The position numbers and the translations under genes are program-made. This document shows positions 1 through 13,600 of a stretch of 64,000 bases of DNA, one piece after another. Origin of the DNA: Neodiprion pinetum (Eukaryota; Arthropoda; Insecta; Hymenoptera; Diprionidae); NCBI RefSeq assembly GCF_021155775.2, contig NC_060233.1:26887456-26951455 (forward strand). Reading direction: 5' to 3'. Within the stretch, counting starts at the first letter, position 1. Every line of letters begins with the position of its first letter. Below the pieces are notes generated by a model that saw only the letters and a list, made by a program, of their open reading frames with translations, had not been told where the DNA came from and searched no databases.

Positions 1-441
1 CTGGGATTCGTACATGAGAGTTATGCCTACGTGGATGTATTCAGCGAACGATAAAAGTGACTGGGCGACGTCGAACTTGCGCCACGAATCAATCACCGCC
101 AAGTTTCCACCCTCGTCGACGCATCTCTTCGCAGCAATTGGCCACTCCACCGCTTCGTCACGATGATGCTTGAAGGCTACTCCGAGTTCAGGGAACCTTA
201 CATAGCCATCCGGGAGCATCTTTCCCTTCGGTGATGATTCAGTCACACATGGATTTGAAGTCGGAGTTGTGTCGTGCAACAAGTCAGCCGAGTTTTCCGC
301 ATTGGAGACGTTCAGATTTTCTGATTGAACCGACGTGAGTTTTGAATCCAAATTTGAGATGTTCGTGCCTGGAGATCCCGGGATGACGAGATTACACACA
401 AGCTGCATCGCAGGCAGCGTATAAGATATCATCGGTGCCAT
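1..441 (-). CDS. C-type lectin domain protein, 5' part (runs off left edge)
   Basis: The minus-strand frame from ATG at 441 stays open to the window edge (147 codons). The N-terminus (MAPMISYTLPAMQ...) is only mildly hydrophobic and is a weak signal peptide at best. Residues about 25-80 are a low-complexity Ser/Asn/Thr linker. The start of a C-type lectin fold follows: a GYVRFPELGVAFKHH segment, then EWPIAAKRCVDEGGNLAVID, which matches the family pattern W..A...C...GG.LA.I.S of insect lectins annotated as hemolymph lipopolysaccharide-binding proteins. Such proteins are secreted and bind microbial sugars; that role is inferred from the family. The start is the first Met after an in-frame TAG, about 60 bp below a TATA box. 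The conserved C-terminal half of the domain lies outside the window, so sugar specificity cannot be judged. Confidence 0.72.
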   Translation of the reverse strand, partial: MAPMISYTLPAMQLVCNLVIPGSPGTNISNLDSKLTSVQSENLNVSNAENSADLLHDTTPTSNPCVTESSPKGKMLPDGYVRFPELGVAFKHHRDEAVEWPIAAKRCVDEGGNLAVIDSWRKFDVAQSLLSFAEYIHVGITLMYESQ

Positions 442-473
442 CTTTGCTTCCAACGTTAACTCTCCAGATTCAC

Positions 474-508
474 TAATGACATGCTATCAGCTTTCAGCGC
501 TATTTATA
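474..508 (-). promoter_or_regulatory. TATA box and likely initiator of the lectin gene
   Basis: On the minus strand TATAAATA lies at 508-501. An initiator-like TCATTA lies about 30 bp downstream (near 480-475), and the lectin ATG is at 441. The spacing fits a canonical RNA polymerase II core promoter with a 5' UTR of about 35 nt. Confidence 0.5.
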
Positions 509-509
509 C

Positions 510-3500
510 AGCCTTGCGGTCTGATATCTCGCGACATTCGTGTGGGGAAAAGTAAGACAGGATTGGATGAACGCAGAACGTTTGATAGAGTCAACTTCTC
601 AGTTACGATGCCTCGCCCAATTAACACATGATTTTTAAATCCTCTTGTACTTAATTGCTCAAGGAAAGACTTTCCTGGAGATTTCAATATTCGATTCTAC
701 TTTTGTTTTCGTACGACAGAATGTCGGATCAAGAAATCCTTTCAGAAAGTAATTTTGAAATTCATCGTTCAAAAAAGAGACGCACAGTAACATGATGAAA
801 AAAAATTTGCGACAAGTGTTTTTAATCAGAGATCTTTTTGCATGAAAGTAAAAATCCAAGCGGAATGTACGAAATTTCATCGAAATCTCCTCCTTGTTGG
901 GATGAAATTGAGCCACTGACTTTTTTTTTTTTTTCCTCTAGATCTTCACCATGCGAATAGAAACGGCAGCTTTGCGTCAGCGATTAAATCGATGACCATG
1001 CGTATCGTGGCTGAAGATGTAGCAAGTAATTGAACATTATGCCGATATTTGAATTTGCGTTATATACCGACGTCGTACCAACTTAAAATATACCCTTTTT
1101 ATTAAACAGTCTAGAAAGGACACATCCTTGTTCTCAGGATGTCGATTTTCTTTGCAAAGGAAATTCAGGATAATATAATAGATCATACCTACATTTATAA
1201 ATATTAACGAATCGTAATGTCACACCATCAATTTATCTGTATTCGGTCCAATACAAACATGAACAATAATATCTCTGATTCTGAAGATAAAGGTTTAATA
1301 TTCAATGAATTTCAAGCAAATAATTACAATTTCAACGAAAATATGTTGATTTTCCAAATTTCCTGCTGATACTTTTGACGCTCACGTTATCATTTTAAGC
1401 GTTTCGCGAAGAATGAATGATACGGGTGGAATAGTTTAGGTTGAAAAAATTTCAGTCATTACCAATACCACAAATACATGTTTCATGCAACATCTGAGAT
1501 CTCGTGGTGTAGATTGTTGGTTTCATATTATTGTGTATACAAAAATAATCTCTATAGTCTATATATAGAAATGTCTTATGTCGATCTTTAATCTGCTGAT
1601 ATTTGTAAACTCGTATTACGCTCTTACGTATTTAGAGCAATGGGTACGGATGAATAATCCTCTCTTCTACAGCCCCTCAGTTCGTCAGTCTTATCTAATA
1701 CCTCGAACGAGGAACATCTAATAAAAGTATAAGATAACAGAATATAAGCAGAATTCATTAACCCATTTCCTACATAGATTTCTACACCCGGAATATTCTA
1801 AAGTGAACTGAGAAAAAAAAGTCATGGAACCAAATAACTATTTTTTTTTCTTACTTCCAGTTTATTTGATTCAAACAATGCCTCACTCAACACGGTGACT
1901 TTTTAGTTATAAAAAAATATTGATGCTTTGATTTGAATGCTGTATGTTTTCGAGTTTAATATATTTCAAACAAGTACATATTGATTTCATAGGATTAAAC
2001 GAGAAATTTTGGAACGACAAATTTGCTCGAATCAACAAACCTCATTCAGCTTACGAAAGAATAGTACTTTAACCGCTGAACACATCGGCTGAACGGTACC
2101 AAGAGATTGGAAATAATAATGCTACGCTTGCTGAAATATCAACGTTATTGCCAGATAGTATATTTGCCTCAATGTGATGTTTGACCGACATAATCAATGA
2201 TAACTATGGTCAAAGAAATGTGTAATATGTTGAAAGAAGAATTTGTTTCCGAAGACAGGTTTTGATTTTCATTTAAGAAAATTATTTTGTTCATCAGATT
2301 ATATAGCTACATCGAACAAAAAAAAAACTCCATCCAAGTAAACGAAGATATGTTTCAGTGCAACCAAGGAAGAGTTCTTAAGTTGCTATATGTTTCACAT
2401 TTAATTCAAGTTATTGACAAATACAATGAAATGTAATGTTTCTCAGTTTTATATAGTCATGTGTAGTCGAAAATTGCAAACATACACTTTAAATTGATTT
2501 CAAGAACTCTCGATACAATTGCATACGCGTTTGCTATAAATGAATCATTACCTCTAAGAAATAAATATTATTTTATTGAAATAAAATTTTTTTTGATTCA
2601 GAAATCTTCTGAGTTTTGGATCTGCATGTTTTACGTTTTTGAAACAAAATTACAATTCATTCGAAGTAGTACCAATTTTGGTCACTAGATGGCAAGTTTT
2701 CCCGCTTGAAAAGTATCTCCAAAGATGTTTATACTCGAATTCTTCCCATTACCTCAGTGAAGATTGATACGAATCCTCCAATTAGTCGTGATGCGGAATG
2801 TTGGGTCGTGAATTGATCGAACCGTGTAATCCAAGAACTATATTGGAACAATGCCACTATAGTTGTTTTGGTGACAGTCGATAACATTAGCATATCGTAT
2901 TGAAAAAATTAAAACGATCACGTAACCCAGCAAATTTACGCTACATTTAGGTATATATCATAGAGCAGTACATCACGTGTTCCAAGAACTGACATTTATG
3001 CTCAATTACTAAAAGAATGATTGAATTATTTAAATACATTCTTCATCCAAATACGGGGTCAGTCGTGATTTCAATTTTTTCTGTACAATACCATAGCTTC
3101 TTTGATCGGAAGGATATTCCATTTAACTTTGTAAACATTATTTGAGTGAAGGAACAATTTTATTGACATGAAGCTGCTGCGTTTGGATAAAAATATCAAA
3201 CCAGCAGAGCAATTCAGTGAATTATGCCGTTAAATCGTTATTCAATTCATTTAAATTATTTTCTATTGGTCCTAAATACGGATTTTTTTAAATTGACAAG
3301 TACATAAAGTATCGCTTTGAATGAATGTGCTCTCAGGATTGTACAAACGCACGGATTATTTGGATCAATTATTATTTATTAAATCCAATAACTTTTTTTT
3401 CTCAGTGTCGGGAATGCTCACATTATCCACATAATCGACATCGTGCCTAGGAACGCTTGGACATTTTTTCGGACTGCAGTGATTTGGAATGGAGAGAAAA

Positions 3501-6500
3501 ATTACAATTTTCCCTATCTACAAAGGTAAGTTTCTTAAACAACACATTTGTCTACGATATCGCTTGAATAATTTCGTTCACACCAATTGAACATTCACAT
3601 CATTCTGTATATATATATATGACATGTATGGAAGTAAATGGAAAAAATTTCATAGTGAATTTCACATATGTGTTACAATTTCCAGATCATTTTATATAAA
3701 ACGACTGATTTTTTGCCCGCCTCATTTTCATTTCCGTGCAGATACAGAACTATGAGACCCAAACGATTCAAAGCTTGAAGTGTGAGACGTTTACACATCG
3801 CAAAGGTTAAGCAAGTTGATAGGCCGTCTTAGAATACCGGTGGTATACGCACCGATGAAATTGGTTAATAACAAGAAAGAATGGAAACTGGGAAATATAC
3901 CGTAAAATGGAAATTTTCCTATAGTACATTTGAATTAACGCGGTATTTGATTATACCGTTGCTGGGTACTTAGTGTCTTATAAATGAGACTACTTTTTTG
4001 TATCGAAGTGTTTTTGGATCAGACCAGTATCGAATTTTGTTGAATAATTATGATCAAAATTGGCTCAGCGGAATTTCGAACCCGCATAGAAAACGTATTT
4101 CATCTTAACAATTACAAATTTACAGTCCATCCTTCATTCGATTTATATTGGCACAACAATGATTGCCCCTGCACTGAGAAAAATTTCATTTTTCATACTA
4201 ACTAGAAAAATTCAGTAAAACAGGTTTCGTTGAAAAAACTGTTTGAATATTGTTGGAATTACGAAAATCGAGGTACGCGTAACCATTTTGCGGTATTGTC
4301 AATCCTTTTTTGGTTATTGCTACGCAAAATCAGTTTCTGAGGCTTACTCTACTTTTTTAGTTAAATAAGGCTTTAAAATCAATTCATTGTTGCACATGCA
4401 GTAAATTTTCGCAACAGTTACAAGAAAATATAGTAACAGTGATCGTAATGAGAAAGAATAGTAACGGATACCAGACTTTCCGGCAACAGCTAGAAAACTA
4501 ATTTTCGTTTCTTACCTAGAACTATATTTTTCGATTATGGTAAAAAATAAAAATAGTTAAGGACCGAGCGGTAACCGGAACTAAAAATTTCTCTCAGTGT
4601 GAGTTCATATGTCGCCCAAAGTATGATCAGCAAGGGCGATGCTAAATTGATTGATAATTGTTTTTGAATTATAAGAATATGTGTGAACTTTTGTTTTTTT
4701 TTTCACAATCCGTGCGTCAAAGAAAAATCTAATAACGGAATTGATTTATTGTTTATTCCCATATCCGGTGCACCAAAAAAATATTCCTTATTTTCCAAGT
4801 ACGGCAGGCAACGTGGTGTAATTTGGAAGCTCGAAGCTACAAGATTTATACGAAATATTCAGAAAATTGAATAATATGTTTTTTGTATTCCAACGGTCAA
4901 ACATATTATGGTCTTCTGCGACATAATTTTATCTTCACAACGTCTGTGTACTGCTGATAATTCGTATTTTTAGTACAAAGTAGTTAACGAGATATCTCGA
5001 AGTTGTGTTCCACATCGAGGTCCGTTGGTTTTTGTGTCTTACTCCGGCATTTCCATCAAGCGCAGATGACGTTATTAGCTTTGTTCGCAAATCCGAAGAC
5101 TATCGCGTTGGTAATAAAAACTGTCACTTGACTTGGATAAAATATAATTCTGTAAATAATTTTCTCCTATAACAGAAAGGTACATTTGCCTCATATATCT
5201 GTTTCAATACATACATCAGATTAAGTCATACATTTTTGTAAGACCCGGTGAATTCTATCAAAACAACAAACGTAATACTTTTGGCAGCGAAACAAAAACT
5301 GCATGTTGTAACGAAGTTGTGTTCACGCATCTTATACACCTTGGCACCCCGATGCCGCTGACATCAAGCTATCATCGGTGGTTCAATTATTTGTTCATGT
5401 ATTGTATTAACGGATACTAGATTGATTGTGAGCAAACGAACATCATCGTAAAAACAGTCAGTCTTGAGATTTTAAACAAGAGCGTCGACCTTGATTATAT
5501 CTGCTTTTCCTGATATTATCTTTGCTGTACATTTCTTTGTCTCAAAGTTCACTCTTTACGCACAGAGAACAGGCGTTTTTCTCATTATTGCACGGACGAT
5601 TGTCTATCCTGAGTGGAGTAAGAAAATGGAACTTGTGTTCCTTTGGATTCTTCCCATATGATTCCGAAAATCCAAACTGCGTGCGTCCGAAAATCGCAAT
5701 TTTTGCAGTCCTTGGAAATAGCGAAAATCTAGAGCAAAAAACTAGACTTATTGTTACCGCACGCAAATCTTCTAATATCAAAAAATTATCGAATCTGATA
5801 ACTTTGCCGAATAGCTATGAACATAATACCTTGACCAATCCTCATCTCCCTAAAAAGCACCTCGGGTACAAAAATCTTTCGGCAAGTACGTTAAAAATGT
5901 GAGTATTACCCACAAAAACAGTTTATCCGATCAAAAATATATGCATATAAACACCTCATACTAAAAACAAAAACGTTCCACAAAAACACAGCATACATGA
6001 ATATTCTCATCGGTAATAAAGAAAAATGAAAATCACACACTACTGTCAAGTACATGTTTGTTAATTCACAATAAAAGTAGGATTGAAACTTGACTCTTTG
6101 CTTCCACACCTCTGAGGAATCACACTACTGCCACACTGGGGTCAGACAGACCCTAAATTTATTTAGTTTCAAATGATAATCAAGTATGAATAAAAAACGA
6201 AAGAACTTCTGCATTGATTCACTTTCGAATTGTAGGTAAGATAGGACGGTGCCAACTGGACCCCGGTGTAGCAGTCAAGAGTTGATAACACTTTCCGACC
6301 GAAATGTAAACAATGGATATTATCTGTGCTGTCGACGCCCAACAATAACTGTGCTATCCTTGACTAAATAACGCTTCAAAACTGACGGGACTCAAAAGTC
6401 ATCCTTATGTAAATATTTGTCTCTAAACGTATTTAATGACTAAATTGTTGATTTTATAACAAAAATTCACGTGACATATTTATGGGTGATCCAATTCTCT

Positions 6501-8540
6501 ATAAAAAATATTCATGTATTAAAGCACGAAGCTTCGGCGGCTAAGAAGTAATAAATGTCGAAACTTTAATGTGAAAATTAATGTACGTCTTTAGTGGCTA
6601 AACTATTGAGTTTACAACAAAAATTGTAATAACAATTTTATAAAAAGCTTTAATCATCTAATAATTATTTCCAGGGTCAAGTCCGTATCATCAAATACAT
6701 CTGACGACGAGTCGTAACAATTTAAAAAAAATTACATCATACGTTATTTAAATCGGGAAACACCAACGTCCCGAATCAATCTTTCAAATATGGGACTGGG
6801 AGATATCCTTTCAAAAGCATTTTTTAGCTGCCTGCAATAAGTTTTTCAGTTAGAAACGAAACAACCCAACGTAATAATTTTACCTCCATACGTAATCATG
6901 CCGAGTCCTAGGGGACTCATTGAAGAGACATCTTGAAACTGTGCTGCAGGCGGTTTGAATATCTCTTCTGTAAATACTATACCCACCAAGCATACTTTTT
7001 TTTTATAGAATTCCACCGAATGTCTTCTTTGTTGCGCGCAGTGTTGCAAATGATGATCTGATTCCAACAACTTCTCTGGCTATCCAATGACAAGTTTGAT
7101 CATAGGAACTAAATCATTCCTTAGCGTGGTTGATTAAACATGTTAATTTCAATATTGGATTAAAAACTTTGATCATCGATTACATAACTTAATTTCTAGA
7201 ACTATCAAACCATTTCAATGTTCGTAATGAGATACTGTTTTCAATCAAGAACAAGTCGCATCTCCTGATTCTCTAATGCGTTTATTATTTAAGATCGTAC
7301 CGAATAATGCAATAGTTTTAATCCTGTGAAGGATTGACAAAGTGCTGCAACGAAATGATCGGGTAAACTTGAGTTCAACCGTGAGAAATTTCAACTTGTA
7401 CTTTTATTCCATTTACAAATTTGAACCCAGAAGGCAGCTGGACGGTCGGTGAATCGGTTTTCTGTATGCAGTTTCTTGCCCTCTTGTCACGTCTTCCTTT
7501 TTCATCTCTTTTCTTCTTCTTTTTCTTTTCATCCCTTTTTTAGTGCTTTTTCTTTTGTACTTCTCAACAAGTTTTTCACGTGATACGTTTTAGAGTCTCG
7601 TTGATCTCGCGAGTCGTGATTTTACGAGGAAAAACATTGGATTTATGTGTGTATTCACATGACAGCCTTTTGCGCACACGAGGCTCGACTGACGGACACT
7701 CGAGCTATGCGAGAGATGGAAATAAAGAGGCTGGGTTATACTCTTCAACCACACATGGACGCCACAAAGGTAGTTTTCTCAGACGGGACCATAATCTTTT
7801 TTACATTAAAGAGTAGAAAGACCCATAGTCTGAATAGAAGAATAGAGAAAATTTGAAAAATGCAAAAATCCGTGTATAAAAATGAAAGAATTTCACAAGT
7901 TTCATAATTCTCTGGGAAGTTAAAGTCGAGTGAGCTTTTCTCATTTTCTCAAAACGTTTCATTCGGAAGTACCTAACTATTTTTTGCGTTTATAATGTCT
8001 GAATTCTACGGAATTCAAAACGTCGATAACCGTTCTGAATAAGCGACTCTTCGACTACGCACTTTCCGCATAAACCAATTTGGGTGAATTTTAAAGCATG
8101 CACTAACAAAGATCACCAATCCGGTGTCTCTCTTCGATTTCGTTGCAACTCATGTATGTTGTAACACATTGAAAACTAAGAGACACATATTTCTTTTTAT
8201 CCGTGGAAAGATAGTTTAAAAGCGTGAAAACGACTCCCAAAAATGGGCACGCAATTGGGTGGTTTCTCAATTTCGGATAGAAGCGGTTGATGTATTTAAA
8301 TGAAACCAACGCTGAAATGTTTCATTCATCAACAGAAACATTTCTGTTTTGGTCACGTTCAAATGCATCAAACGCATCGAGAAACTAACCCGTTGAGTGC
8401 CCATCTTTGGGGGTCATTTTCACCGCTGTAAACCGTTTTTACACCGATAATAAAAATATGCTTTTTTAGTTTATAATGTTCTAAAACATACGTGAATTGC
8501 GAAAAATTCGAAGGGAGATACCAAACCGGTGTTCCTTGTA
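510..8540. other. AT-rich non-coding stretch, no gene supported
   Basis: Only short open frames without recognisable domains occur here; the longest, 5522-5902 (126 codons), has no family resemblance I can see. There are homopolymer T runs (for example 920-934) and a short AT dinucleotide run near 3607-3622. A short open segment between a good acceptor (ttctcag, about 3407) and a donor (ggtaag, about 3526) could be an orphan exon but has no recognisable homology. I see no RNA genes. Confidence 0.5.
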
Positions 8541-8572
8541 AGTGAACTCAAGTGAACTCGATTTTTCCATTT

Positions 8573-8836
8573 TTAAAATGGTACCTCCATGTTCCAACCA
8601 TCAGATTCCTGGGGCTTTCGACCCTGACGCATTATTCCACCCCGAATGTGGCTTCGTTCAGTCATCGGTGATTCCAGCGCTCTCTTTTCCTGGAATAAAT
8701 TGGTACACGATGTCGGATACAGTCCAATTCCGAGATGTTGGATTTGTTGGATTACGGGGTTGGCATTGGGCTGACGGACCGGAGGACGGGAGATTTGGCG
8801 TGGGCGATGCTGACCCTTGACAAGGCGGTGCGGCAT
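8573..8836 (-). CDS. Unrecognised 87-aa basic open frame below a TATA box
   Basis: This minus-strand frame starts at ATG 8836 and encodes 87 residues rich in Arg, Pro and Gln with no signal peptide, membrane segment or known domain. It lies in a GC-rich patch (about 8550-9140) that contrasts with its AT-rich surroundings. A TATAAATA box at 8878-8871 sits 35 bp upstream, which would leave a 5' UTR of only a few nucleotides. The plus strand is also open across the same patch, a usual by-product of high GC. It may be a real short gene, a first exon or chance. I do not recognise it. Confidence 0.2.
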   Translation of the reverse strand: MPHRLVKGQHRPRQISRPPVRQPNANPVIQQIQHLGIGLYPTSCTNLFQEKRALESPMTERSHIRGGIMRQGRKPQESDGWNMEVPF

Positions 8837-8870
8837 CGACGAAGACGTAGATGCGGGAAACGAGGAAAGC

Positions 8871-8924
8871 TATTTATACCCTGGAAAGCTCGAGGCGCAA
8901 CCCACCCTCGTCCGGCCAATCGAT
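8871..8924 (-). promoter_or_regulatory. Candidate TATA promoter
   Basis: TATAAATAGC on the minus strand (8878-8869) is nearly identical to the box above the lectin gene. An inverted CCAAT-like ATTGGCC lies about 40 bp upstream (near 8921-8915). The GC-rich setting supports promoter activity, but no confident gene follows. Confidence 0.3.
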
Positions 8925-9140
8925 GGGGTGGAAAACCGGGCAGGCAGCCTCTGGAGATTCGCATCCGACGGCCACTTCGATCCGGACGCATAGACGACTG
9001 CTACGTTGCATGTTTGTAACGGGTCTTGATTAATCTTGCTTTCGACTTCACGTTTCTCCGTGTCAAGGTCGGAAATTAACACCCTGTGGTGAAATCAGCG
9101 GCTGATTTCTGGCTCTGCACCCTTCGAGGGTCGCTCGAGG

Positions 9141-9845
9141 GTTCGGTAATTCGATGAATACCCTTAACGTTATCACCTTCGTAGATTCGCCTTAACAACT
9201 TTCCGTGCGGGCACGAATACAAGGAAATATCTGTTGCTAGCGGGGGTGAAGATCAATAAAATGTATAGAAGGATTGCACAGAGTCGAATTTTCGAAAACG
9301 AAAAAATTTGTCCCATGGGAATTTAATGTGTAGCAAGTTGAAGTATGGGAAGATCTCAATGTGGAAAGTCAAAACGAATAAGAATATAGCAAACCAAATC
9401 AGAGATTCGTTTTCATTACTTTACCTTTGCGCGTATTTTCACTTTTATACACTTCGACTGTGTATGTATTCGAATTATGTAAAATGGGTTTTCACGTTCT
9501 TGAAAATTATGTTTTTACTCTGGTGAGAAATGAAAAAACAAATATTTCTCTGAATAAATAAATTATACTACTACACTATTACAAATTAAAATTGGAATAT
9601 TGTAGTTATTATTGAAAATATTGAAATAGTGAAGTGACATTCTAGCCATTACAATGTTACAAAGGTTATGCATATTATTACTGCGTAACGATCGGTATTA
9701 AACAAATTGTTCCTCATAAAATACGTATAGCTATGACGTAATACAGTTCATAATTTTGGTCTGATTATAGAATGAGGTAAGATATTGGTATTATAAAATA
9801 TAATGATTTATCATTCCGTACCGGGAATACATTATTATTAAAAAC
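9141..9845. other. Non-coding stretch
   Basis: AT-rich sequence with short chance open frames only. Nothing recognised. Confidence 0.4.
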
Positions 9846-9849
9846 GTCG

Positions 9850-10650
9850 GAATAAAACGATGATTTAGAACGCCGGCTTTCAAATGATAAAATTGAAACT
9901 GCTTAGTTTATAATGAAATGGTTTGAAACACCAACCTTCGAATCAAATCATTACAAATGCTAACTTTAGAAATGTAAATATTTCGATTTTAGGACGGTGG
10001 GTGAAAAGACTTCGGATTCTATACTTTCAAACTAGACAGTTTTGCATTCAAGTCTGGGAATAAAAAACTCGAAATACATTAGCTTCACACTGAAATGATT
10101 CAGAATACTGACCTTCGTTCAAAATTGTTACGAATTTTGGAATGAGAATGAAAGAACTTAGGGTCTCACAATCAGATTTTTCATAAAAAATGCAAACTCC
10201 TGGATTTAGAACGAATTGGCTGAAAATACTGCAACCTCAGAATGAAATCATCATGATTGATAATAGACTGAAAATAATACTAGATTCCGAAATGAAACGA
10301 CTCAAAACGCCAACACGGATATAAGACAGCTGTTGAGCATTCCCAAGTGGAAACAAAATAATTGATCGATCAAACGAACTGAATCAAAGTTGACAGTAAT
10401 TATTCGACGTCTTATTCTCGGGATAGCGTATAGTATGGAAATGCAAAAGCAAAGCTTACAATTAGAGTGAAATTGCTGAGAATTCTAGAGTCAAATAAGT
10501 CGATTTAGGATGGCAATCTCACTAAAGTGGTTTACAACACCTTCGCATGAAATCAGAATTATTAATATGCCAAGTTCAGAATGCGGTGGTGACTTGAAAT
10601 TCCAGCTTTGAAATGAGATAATTTAAAACGTTTACCGTCAGATAAACCAT
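9850..10650. repeat. Degenerate tandem repeat
   Basis: A phrase of roughly 30-60 bp recurs with heavy drift: an Ala-rich GAAATGRTTYRAAAYACCAACCTTCG-like core near 9917, 10090, 10215, 10300, 10525 and 10610, usually followed by AATCAAATCATTAYRAAT-like text. Copies differ by substitutions and small gaps and none carries a long open frame. It looks like an old minisatellite in decay. The period and copy number are estimates made by eye. Confidence 0.4.
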
Positions 10651-13600
10651 TGTGTAAAATTTACCATAGAAAAAATGATCCCAAGTATCCTGTGATAAGA
10701 AAAGAATTTGGAAAATTGATATAATAACAAAGCCCAATTAACTGGTTCCTATTCCCTAAATTCCTTAGATCAGCGAAATGATTAGCGAATCACGCGAAGA
10801 TTGCCCGACTGTGAAATCCAGTTGTAAATTTGAGGGAAAACTTATCCACGATCATTTCCACGCGAATGATTTACGGCATCGACCCGCATGCGATGTCCTC
10901 ACCTACTCACCGCGCTTCATTGGGAAGTAAATATTTGTGGAAAACTCGTTGGTGGATCGGAGTAGAAATGAGGGATTTTTATTACACCCCTCGAGAACGT
11001 AATATGAGACAATCGATGACCGTCACCCTCTCCAAGCCGCCAGTCTTAATAATAAAGATGCTGACACGGTGTGTCGATGGAGTAGAAATTTCCAGCCATC
11101 TGAAGCATCCTCTCGAGGACCGTAGACTCGTTTCAATGCGGCGAGTAATCCTTGACTGCATCATCGACTCTCACCCCAAACGAATATTGGCGCTTCTATT
11201 ATTGCCTGCAAAATCGGGTCTCTGTTTCGCACACATACGCAGGCAACGGATGGTTTTCGTTACCGACCGGATACGTAATTAATTGCCTGAAACTTGCCGG
11301 TTGGAACATCGATAAGTTTGTTGATCGAAAACAACTTTAGATATTGATTCTATACCGGATCGCGGTAAAATCTGGGTCACTGTTTCACAATTCCAATCAT
11401 AGATATGGGTATGCGTGTGTTCCGTTACGTTGTACGTTACTTTCGTTTCTGCCTATTTTCGTCAACACAATGGCCCGATTCTCCGTCATAATTCACCTAT
11501 ACTTCGATTTTTCAAAGCCACGGTAAAAAGATGAAAAGAAGAATTGCAAACAGGATTGAGATCCTTGAAGTCTTGATTTACCGCGCCTTGTAACGACCGT
11601 GACACCAACCAAAATAGAAGCACAATAACCGCTGGGTATTAACGTTGTTATACACACCTCAGCCTTGGATCGTGCGTTTTTCTTCAGAATCATATTGCGT
11701 GTATTTTCACTATTTCGAAAAATTTTATACAAAAGCCAGGTTGCATCGATTTTCGAGTGGTCAAGAATTGGAACATTAACGCGATGCTTCGATAAATGAT
11801 CAGTAAAATAAGTTAATCTTTCATGGATTCGGTATATTTTAGTACCATTGCACAAAGAAAATTATGAAATTCGATTCTTCGCCTACTTATATTCTGGGCC
11901 CTATAATTTTACATACAACAACAAAGTTGAAATAACCATCTGCACGGATTCATCGATGTGTTTCACCGGTAAAACTTTGAGCTTGAAAGCATTAGCGTAG
12001 TTTCCTCTCTTCTTTCGCCTGGCTAAGCTTGCTCAGCATCATTCCTGAATTTCTTTTGGAACGACAATAAAATACACTACCATACGAGACACGGAGACAC
12101 GTGATTTAGTACAGACCAGACGCGGTTAGAGCAGTGAAAACAATTTTGATGTACATCCCTTGGAACTTTTCCGGCATCGTCAAGGGGTTCATCGATCCGG
12201 TTTAGCCGGAACGCGTCGACAACGACGTCATATCTGAGTCCGACACCCTCGCCCCACGTCAACGACCTCCAAATTTGTATGTGGATGAAAACTCGGTGCA
12301 GCCCCATAACGGCAATAATACAGTGTTACTGATACAAGGTAAATAGAAAGCACTCGACGTGTCATTTGCGAATGAAGGGTAATTTACCGAGCGTCAACGT
12401 ATTAAACATACGTTACCGCTTGCAGAGCGAGGTGGGCGTAATGTATGGGAATACTTATACCGTTCCGACATAAATGGAGACACCTAAGAATAGACCCTTT
12501 ATATTTCACCGTTTTCAACACGCTTGAATAACAATTGTCTTCCGAGTCAACTCGCAGTAAACCCTAAAAGGCACTTGTTCGCCTCCTCTGACGTAGGCTG
12601 CTAGTCACCTACTACCTAATGTCAGATCCTTCACGTGTCTAGTCCAGATCACCCAGGCTCCGAGAAAATTTACTCGATTTTTACAAACAGATAAAATGAA
12701 AATAGACTGTACAGTCTGCTTTTTACGCGCAAGAAGTTTCACGTTCAAATGTTCAGTTATCAGAATCGTGCATAATCGTAGTATCTCAATTTAGCTTTCA
12801 AGCTTTAAAGGCCGGACAAACCTCGTTTGGGTGTCAAGTTTCTTTACTCGTAATGGTCGTGGCTAAATGAAATGAAATGATGATTCAGGAATATGGAAAG
12901 CGTTACATGGGCGCGGCCTTCGTCTCGACATCTGATGAAGAAAATTATAACTAATTACGGTAGGATCTGCGACGCTCACTATCAGCTGGTTTTATTAGCG
13001 AAAAGACCCTACTGTCGGTAGTTAGGATATTGTTCGCAGTTTGTCAAACACGATTTTAAATGTATTCTTTCCCCGAAATGTGTATAACCATTTCAAAACC
13101 ATGACACATTTAGTCAAGAACATTGTAACGAGCACTGTATTTTCTCGGATTGAACTATTTTGTTTTCAGTCCAACAATTAAGACATTTCATTTTCAGTAC
13201 CGTGATGCGACTGAGATTTGTTCAGAGTCTCCTACTCTCGATTACCATACCGTATCTATATACCAGAGACATTTCATATACCGTCATATGGATTCGCGGA
13301 TCGTGCTCATTAATCACGGTTCAAAGCCCCAGACGCGCTGTAATATGATAGAAAATAAAAGTTGTAAAGCTACCCCTCTGATTGGTGAACAACTTCTGTA
13401 CAGAGCTGAGAACATCGATCGAGATTGGCTCGTTTTTATTCCCATTAATTCTTATTTCTTCGCATTGTGTCTGCAGAGGCTTGAGTGTCGCGTTGTTGGA
13501 ACGAACCCGACTCCAGCTGAGCGGATGAAACGCAATCACAGAGATGTAAGCTGACGTGAAATATTCGAATGAATACGTCACATTATATACTCAATATATA

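Noticed and set aside
3408..3526. Exon-like segment with acceptor TTCTCAG and donor GTAAG, frame VGNAHIIHIIDIVPRNAW...
   Set aside because: Open for about 40 codons only, no homology recognised and no neighbouring exons.
4065..4095. Text resembling a tRNA T-arm (TTTCGAACCCGCATAG)
   Set aside because: No matching acceptor, D or anticodon stems could be placed around it.
5522..5902. 126-codon plus-strand frame
   Set aside because: No recognisable domain, promoter or homology, and codon content similar to the AT-rich flanks.
10830..11282. 150-codon plus-strand frame
   Set aside because: Composition is somewhat GC-rich but there is no domain I recognise, and parts look like diverged internal duplications.
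12077..12307. Minus-strand frame, and an overlapping short frame starting MNPLTMPEKFQGMYIK
   Set aside because: The short frame resembles a signal peptide but no convincing donor follows it and no further exon could be joined.
13150..13554. 134-codon frame between acceptor-like and donor-like sites
   Set aside because: Could be an exon, but no family resemblance and no partner exons were found.
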